Below, one piece after another: positions 59,812 through 64,000 of a stretch of DNA of 64,000 nt. Numbering within the stretch: position 1 is the first letter of the stretch; each line of letters opens with the position of its first letter. The translations under genes and the position numbers were made by a program. Source of the stretch: Nitrospira sp. GTDB taxonomy: Bacteria > Nitrospirota > Nitrospiria > Nitrospirales > Nitrospiraceae. The notes below the pieces were generated by a model, which was not told where the DNA came from, searched no databases, and saw only the letters and a program-made list of their open reading frames with translations. The DNA lies in contig CP054184.1 of the NCBI GenBank assembly GCA_015709715.1, positions 3,953,001 through 4,017,000 of the forward strand, read 5' to 3'.

Positions 59812-61452
59812 ATGAAAGCCGGACTGTATCTTGGACAGGCAGGCATTCCAAGCTTTGCGGTGACGCCGACCCGCGAACGCATGCTGCAGCGAGCCTGTGC
59901 CTGTGGCGGGTCGGCCGGCTTCAGTGGAGAGTGTAAGGAATGCAAGAGCAAGAAGCTTCTTGGTGGAGCGATGCAGGCGAAGCTGGTCATCAACGAGCCG
60001 GGCGATGCGTACGAGCAAGAGGCGGATCGGGTGGCGGAGCAGGTGATGCGGATGCCGGCCGGTGGGGCTGATTCTCCGATCAGATCGTCCGGTGCCCTGG
60101 TGCAACGGCGTCTCTCCGGAGAGGACGGCCTGTTGAGCCGCGCTGCCGGGGAAGAATCGACACCGGTCGGGGAGCAACCGGCCTCCGACGGGGCTGCTCC
60201 GAAAGATGGTGTGACCGACGAAGGTGGCAGCCGCTGCCCGAGTTGGCGTGGCGATCCGGAGAGCATCAGCAAACGGGCCGCCGAAACGTACGTGCAACAC
60301 GACATCACGCCGACTTCGCAGGCGAGGGTGGAAAAAATCACCTGCGAGCCGCCGATCGCCAACGGGAACTACGGCTGCTTCGTGCATTTCAGCGACGGCC
60401 TCGTGGTCAGGGTCATCGTTCGCGCGAGGGACATCGTGGTCGGCATGGGGCCGGGACGGCTCGTCACCGAAACGCCGCCCGCCGCGACGCCGCTCTGTTT
60501 TTACGACTACCATTGTCCGGATGGGTTCCTGGTGCTGACCAAGCGGGAATGCAAAAGCGCCAAGTCGTCGGCGCCGCACCCTCCCGGCGCACCATCGGCG
60601 ATGGTGCAGCGGCGGGGGGCCTCAGGTCCGGCCGTTCCAGACACTGCGCCGCCGTTGGTGCAGGACGTGTTGGCGTCGTCTGGTCGCCCGCTGGATCGGG
60701 CGACGCGCGGTCTGTTTGAGTCGCGCTTCGGGCACGATTTCAGCCAGGTCCGTATCCACGCCGATGCCACGGCGGCGGAGTCTGCGCGATCGGTTAATGC
60801 CTTGGCCTACACGGTGGGACGGGATGTGGTCTTCGGCGCCGGACAGTATTCGCCCCATACTCGCCCGGGGCAGCGACTCTTAGCCCATGAACTCGCTCAC
60901 GTCCTACAGCAAACCGGTAAATCCGTAAACGTCACGCATTCTGCTACAGCACACCACGATCCTGTACCGGTTCTGACAACGGCGAGGGTTCAAGCGAGCG
61001 ATGCGCACGGCGGCTTAATCCAACGCCAGCCAAAGACGGACGAACCGGCTTTCCGCAATCTGCCCATTTTTTTGGAAAGGCTCAAACTCGATGTAGACAA
61101 CAATCTGCTCGATTACGGACATCACCTCTATCAAGCCGCGATTCTGCATCCCGACGAACCTGCCGTCCTGCAAAATGCCCTGGGCCGTTACGCGCTGGGC
61201 TTGAACGTGTTGAAGGACAGTTACCGCTTTGCCGGAGTCAAGCCTGACATGGCTGACAAGCTGGCGCTTGGCACCGGGATTTTCTTCAAAGGCCTGACCT
61301 TCCGACGACAGGGTGAGTTGACCTTGGATTTTCAGGTCGATATCGGGCGCGGCGTGAAATTCGAAACTAATTTGACTCTGGGCGTCAATCCAAATGATTT
61401 CACGGATGTGCAAAAAGCCGGCTTGAATGTCGGCCTTGTGCGGCGTTTCTAA
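59812..61452 (+). CDS. DUF4157 eCIS cargo-type protein with inserted domain
   Basis: 546 residues from ATG 59812. The leader RACACGGSAGFSGECKECKSKK and INEPGDAYEQEADRVAEQVMRMP parallel the preceding gene, but the second half of DUF4157 (FESRFGHDFSQVRIHAD ... LLAHELAHVLQQ) comes about 200 residues later. The insert (about 95-290) holds a Cys-containing domain (KITCEPPIANGNYGCFVHF ... CFYDYHCPDGFLVL). The C-terminal ~140 residues are unassigned. HELAH could bind zinc. Probably carried in or on the injection particle. Confidence 0.75.
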   Translation: MKAGLYLGQAGIPSFAVTPTRERMLQRACACGGSAGFSGECKECKSKKLLGGAMQAKLVINEPGDAYEQEADRVAEQVMRMPAGGADSPIRSSGALVQRRLSGEDGLLSRAAGEESTPVGEQPASDGAAPKDGVTDEGGSRCPSWRGDPESISKRAAETYVQHDITPTSQARVEKITCEPPIANGNYGCFVHFSDGLVVRVIVRARDIVVGMGPGRLVTETPPAATPLCFYDYHCPDGFLVLTKRECKSAKSSAPHPPGAPSAMVQRRGASGPAVPDTAPPLVQDVLASSGRPLDRATRGLFESRFGHDFSQVRIHADATAAESARSVNALAYTVGRDVVFGAGQYSPHTRPGQRLLAHELAHVLQQTGKSVNVTHSATAHHDPVPVLTTARVQASDAHGGLIQRQPKTDEPAFRNLPIFLERLKLDVDNNLLDYGHHLYQAAILHPDEPAVLQNALGRYALGLNVLKDSYRFAGVKPDMADKLALGTGIFFKGLTFRRQGELTLDFQVDIGRGVKFETNLTLGVNPNDFTDVQKAGLNVGLVRRF

Positions 61453-61467
61453 CGGAGTCACAGGATC

Positions 61468-62118
61468 ATGAGCACCTTTCCCGGTTCCCCCAAACTTCTC
61501 AAGGGCGGCCTCGTCTTGATCGATCCCGCCACGGCGCAGGTCCAACGGATCATTGTGCTCCAATACAACCCGGACTCGCTGAGTCGCACGCTGCAAGTGC
61601 AGGGCGCCGGCGAGGGAGGGGACCGGTCGGAGGCGCTGCGACTGAAGGGGCCGGCGGTGGAGACGATCAAGCTCGAGGCGGAAATCGACGCGACGGACGG
61701 GATGGAGCAGGGCGATGCGGTTGTCGGGGAGGCGGGAATTGCGCCCCAATTGGCGGCGCTGGAGACCCTGCTCTATCCGAGCACGGGCCAACTGACGACC
61801 AACCACACCCTCTCCAGTCTCGGCACCTTGGAAATTCTTCCGATGGAGACGGCCCTGCCGCTGTTCGTGTTCGGCCAGAACCGTGTGATTCCCGTGCGGG
61901 TGACTGAGTTCAGTGTGACCGAAGAGGCGTTCGACCCCAATTTGAATCCGGTCCGAGCGAAGGTCAGCCTAGGGATGAGAGTGTTGTCCATTGATGACGT
62001 GGGCTTTACGCACAAGGCCGGGAGCCTGTTCATGAGTTATCTGCAGCAGAAGGAAGGGCTGCGGGCGAAGGCCCAAGGTGGCACGCTGGGAGCGCTCGGA
62101 CTGACGGGCATCTCTTGA
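61468..62118 (+). CDS. eCIS tube-initiator / CIS tube protein (Afp7-like)
   Basis: 216 residues. KLLKGGLVLIDPATAQVQRIIVLQYNPDSLSRTLQVQ and the block LPLFVFGQNRVIPVRVTEFSVTEEAFDPNLNPVRAKVSLGMRVL are conserved in the CIS tube/peptidoglycan-binding family that joins tube to baseplate. No LysM domain is in this chain; the next gene supplies it. Confidence 0.82.
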   Translation: MSTFPGSPKLLKGGLVLIDPATAQVQRIIVLQYNPDSLSRTLQVQGAGEGGDRSEALRLKGPAVETIKLEAEIDATDGMEQGDAVVGEAGIAPQLAALETLLYPSTGQLTTNHTLSSLGTLEILPMETALPLFVFGQNRVIPVRVTEFSVTEEAFDPNLNPVRAKVSLGMRVLSIDDVGFTHKAGSLFMSYLQQKEGLRAKAQGGTLGALGLTGIS

Positions 62119-62149
62119 GACAGGGCTTGGATGAGAGGAGGGAACACAG

Positions 62150-62509
62150 GTGAGTGATCCATTACAGGCCTTACTGGACAGTGCCTTGAAGGCCAATTCC
62201 TTTCCGCCAACCAGCCGGTATTACAACGTGAAGACCGCCTCTCTCGTGACCGCCGACGGCACCATGCTCGTGTACTTGCGACGCCGCTTCGTGCCGGGGA
62301 GCGATCGATTCACCGTGGTGCAGCAACACCGGGTGGCGGGCGGCGAGCGACTGGACCATCTGGCGGCCACCTATCTGGGTGATCCGGAGCAGTATTGGCG
62401 GTTGTGCGACGCGAACGACGCGGTGCGGCCGGACGAACTCACGGAGACCCTCGACCGCCGCATCGATATTGCGTTGCCAGAGAATACAACGGGAGTTCCC
62501 GGTGCTTAA
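62150..62509 (+). CDS. LysM-like eCIS baseplate protein
   Basis: 119 residues, GTG start with GGAGGG upstream. HRVAGGERLDHLAATYLGDPEQYWRLCDANDAVRPDEL is LysM-like, as in T4 gp53-type baseplate wedge proteins. The N-terminal half has strands (YYNVKTASLVTADGTMLVYLRRRFVPG). It overlaps the next gene by 8 bases. Confidence 0.75.
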   Translation: MSDPLQALLDSALKANSFPPTSRYYNVKTASLVTADGTMLVYLRRRFVPGSDRFTVVQQHRVAGGERLDHLAATYLGDPEQYWRLCDANDAVRPDELTETLDRRIDIALPENTTGVPGA

Positions 62510-63626
62510 AGGCATTCACCTGACAGTCCTCGCCGGGCCGGTGGTGCCCTTTCCGGTTCCGCAACCGGTCCTGGAGGCCTTGACCGACGTCGAGGTGACG
62601 AGCGCAACCGGAACTGCCGGCGGGTTCCAATTGAAGTTCACGATTCAAAACAAGTCGCCGCTGCAGCAGGCGTTCCTCGTCGCGGCGACCCGGATGCCGC
62701 TCATGCGCGTGGTCCTGGTGGCGACGATCAACCTCATCCCCCACGTGCTGATGGATGGGGTGATCACCACCCAGGAAATCAGCTCCGGCGAGCAGCCGGG
62801 GGAGTCGACGCTCACGATCACCGGCGAGGACTTGACCAAGGTCATGGACCTCCAGTCGTTCGACGGATTGCCGTTTCCTGCCATGCCGGTGAATGTGCAG
62901 GTCATGACCATTCTGGCGAAATATGCGGTGTTCGGAATGATCCCGCTCGTGATTCCACCGATCGTGTTTGATGTGCCGATTCCCACGATGCGGATTCCGT
63001 CCCAACAAGACACCGACCTCAACTACATCCGTGAGCTGGCGCATAAGGCCGGCTATGTCTTCTATGTCGAGCCGGGACCGGTCCCCGGCACCAATACCGC
63101 CTATTGGGGCCCGCAGATCAAGGTCGGGGTGCCGCAGCCGGCCTTGAACGTCGACATGGACTTCGATCGCAATGTGGAGTCGCTCAACTTTCAATTCAAC
63201 TCGACCAAGAAGGATCTCCCGATCGTGATGATTCACAATGCGCTGACGAAGGTGCCCATTCCCATCCCGATTCCCGACATCAACCCGCTGCAACCGCCGC
63301 TGGGTCTGGTGGGACCGCCGGTGACCAAACTGTCGATCCTCAAGGCGACGGGGAAACTTTCCGCGCCCGAAGCGCTCGGTGAGGGCCTGACGGCGGCGAG
63401 TGAGTCGATGGAGGCGGTGACCGGCAGCGGGTCGCTGGATGTGGCGCGATACGGCCGGCTGCTGAAGGCTCGCAGCCTGGTGGGAGTACGCTGCGCAGGG
63501 CTGGCCTTTGACGGTTTGTACTATGTGGACAGTGTCACGACGACGATCAAGCGCGGGAGCTGCAAACAAAATTTCCGTCTCACGCGGAACGGATTGGTCT
63601 CCATCACACCGATGGTGCCGGTATGA
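62502..63626 (+). CDS. eCIS hub protein (gpD / VgrG N-terminal-like)
   Basis: 374 residues from GTG 62502, inside the preceding gene's end. LDGVITTQEISSGEQPGESTLTITGEDLTKVMDL and DLNYIRELAHKAGYVFYVEPG are blocks of phage late control gene D proteins, the hub of the spike complex. Pro-rich loops at about 170-180 and 270-285. Followed by the spike gene with an ATGA overlap. Confidence 0.85.
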   Translation: MLKGIHLTVLAGPVVPFPVPQPVLEALTDVEVTSATGTAGGFQLKFTIQNKSPLQQAFLVAATRMPLMRVVLVATINLIPHVLMDGVITTQEISSGEQPGESTLTITGEDLTKVMDLQSFDGLPFPAMPVNVQVMTILAKYAVFGMIPLVIPPIVFDVPIPTMRIPSQQDTDLNYIRELAHKAGYVFYVEPGPVPGTNTAYWGPQIKVGVPQPALNVDMDFDRNVESLNFQFNSTKKDLPIVMIHNALTKVPIPIPIPDINPLQPPLGLVGPPVTKLSILKATGKLSAPEALGEGLTAASESMEAVTGSGSLDVARYGRLLKARSLVGVRCAGLAFDGLYYVDSVTTTIKRGSCKQNFRLTRNGLVSITPMVPV

Positions 63627-64000
63627 CAGACACACACAAATACTATGGCAAGTATCGCGGGACGGTGCTGAACAATATCGATCCCATGCAGATGGGGCGC
63701 TTACAGGTGCAGGTGCCGGATGTGGCGGGGTTGATTCCGACCTCCTGGGCCATGCCCTGTTTTCCCGCCAGCGGCAAACAAATGGGTGTGTACATGCTGC
63801 CGCAGATTGGGGCGGGGGTGTGGGTGGAGTTCGAGCAGGGGAATCCGGACTACCCGATCTGGAGCGGCTGTTGGTACGGCAGCGTGGCCGAGGTCCCGGC
63901 CCTGGGGTTGGCGGGTATTCCGGTCAGCCCGAACATGGTGATTCAGACGGCGGCTCAGAATGCCATCGTGATCAGCGACGTGCCGGGCCCGACCGGCGGC
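63623..64000 (+). CDS. eCIS spike / baseplate assembly protein V-like, partial
   Basis: The first 126 residues are present; the frame is open at the window end. YYGKYRGTVLNNIDPMQMGRLQVQVPDV and MLPQIGAGVWVEFEQGNPDYPIWSGCW are the OB-fold of gpV/VgrG-type spikes (gp5 OB). The rest, presumably the beta-helix needle or adaptor, lies beyond. ATGA-coupled to the hub gene. Confidence 0.9.
   Translation, partial: MTDTHKYYGKYRGTVLNNIDPMQMGRLQVQVPDVAGLIPTSWAMPCFPASGKQMGVYMLPQIGAGVWVEFEQGNPDYPIWSGCWYGSVAEVPALGLAGIPVSPNMVIQTAAQNAIVISDVPGPTGG

Noticed and set aside
62439..63635. 398-residue open frame on the minus strand
   Set aside because: Antisense to the gpD-like hub gene, with His/Arg-rich composition and no motif.

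Overview
The window reads as a piece of chromosome from a free-living Gram-negative bacterium, most likely a Nitrospira-like member of the Nitrospirota. This is inferred from high-GC coding style, the gene mix (PilZ proteins, HD-GYP and HEAT-repeat proteins, zwf/gnd, DUF362, Skp/OmpH) and a contractile-injection locus; no rRNA or other phylogenetic marker was used. Ordinary housekeeping blocks are interrupted by at least three accessory regions.

Layout. 1-2.0 kb: the tail of an S1/P1-type nuclease and a cluster of three small PilZ-like proteins with two tiny membrane proteins. 2.0-3.0 kb: gene-poor. 3.0-13.0 kb: a defence island with an ABC-three-component (ABC-3C) module (2973-5791), then a four-gene set of MmeI-like DNA methyltransferase, PLD-type nuclease, SF2 helicase and GIY-YIG nuclease (5916-12972). 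13.3-20.7 kb: a compact integrated filamentous phage (inovirus) with tandem repeats, Rep, ssDNA-binding protein, signal-peptide minor coat protein, pVI-like protein, Zot/pI ATPase, major coat protein, a RadC-like gene, an excisionase-like protein and a tyrosine integrase abutting tRNA-Phe. 20.6-22.1 kb: three tRNAs (Phe, Ser-GCU, Ser-UGA) and two small conserved-looking genes.

22.1-38.6 kb is core-like: serS, a radical SAM protein, rhodanese, DUF362, Skp/OmpH, an HD-GYP and HEAT-repeat pair, SGNH hydrolase, thioredoxin, zwf-gnd (oxidative pentose phosphate pathway), a nucleotidyltransferase, threonine aldolase and a nucleotide-translocase-like transporter. 38.6-41.7 kb holds an FRG-domain gene broken by both an IS3-family and an IS30-family element. 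42.0-45.4 kb is a three-gene operon: a ProA homologue without its catalytic cysteine, a methyltransferase and a sugar-nucleotide-transferase-like protein.

45.5 kb to the end is an extracellular contractile injection system (eCIS, Afp/PVC-like). A large alpha/beta-hydrolase-CHAT protease fusion and a divergent sigma-54-type activator precede an intergenic region with a near-consensus -24/-12 promoter and two identical CTGCGG-N8-CCGCAG palindromes. The operon runs through a small winged-helix-like protein, sheath, tube, hub chaperone, DUF4255 cap, AAA+ ATPase, two DUF4157 cargo-type proteins (the first interrupted by an in-frame amber codon), tube-initiator/LysM baseplate proteins, gpD-like hub and gpV-like spike, which is cut by the window end. 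Most junctions are ATGA overlaps, so the locus is probably one translationally coupled transcript switched on by the sigma-54 activator.
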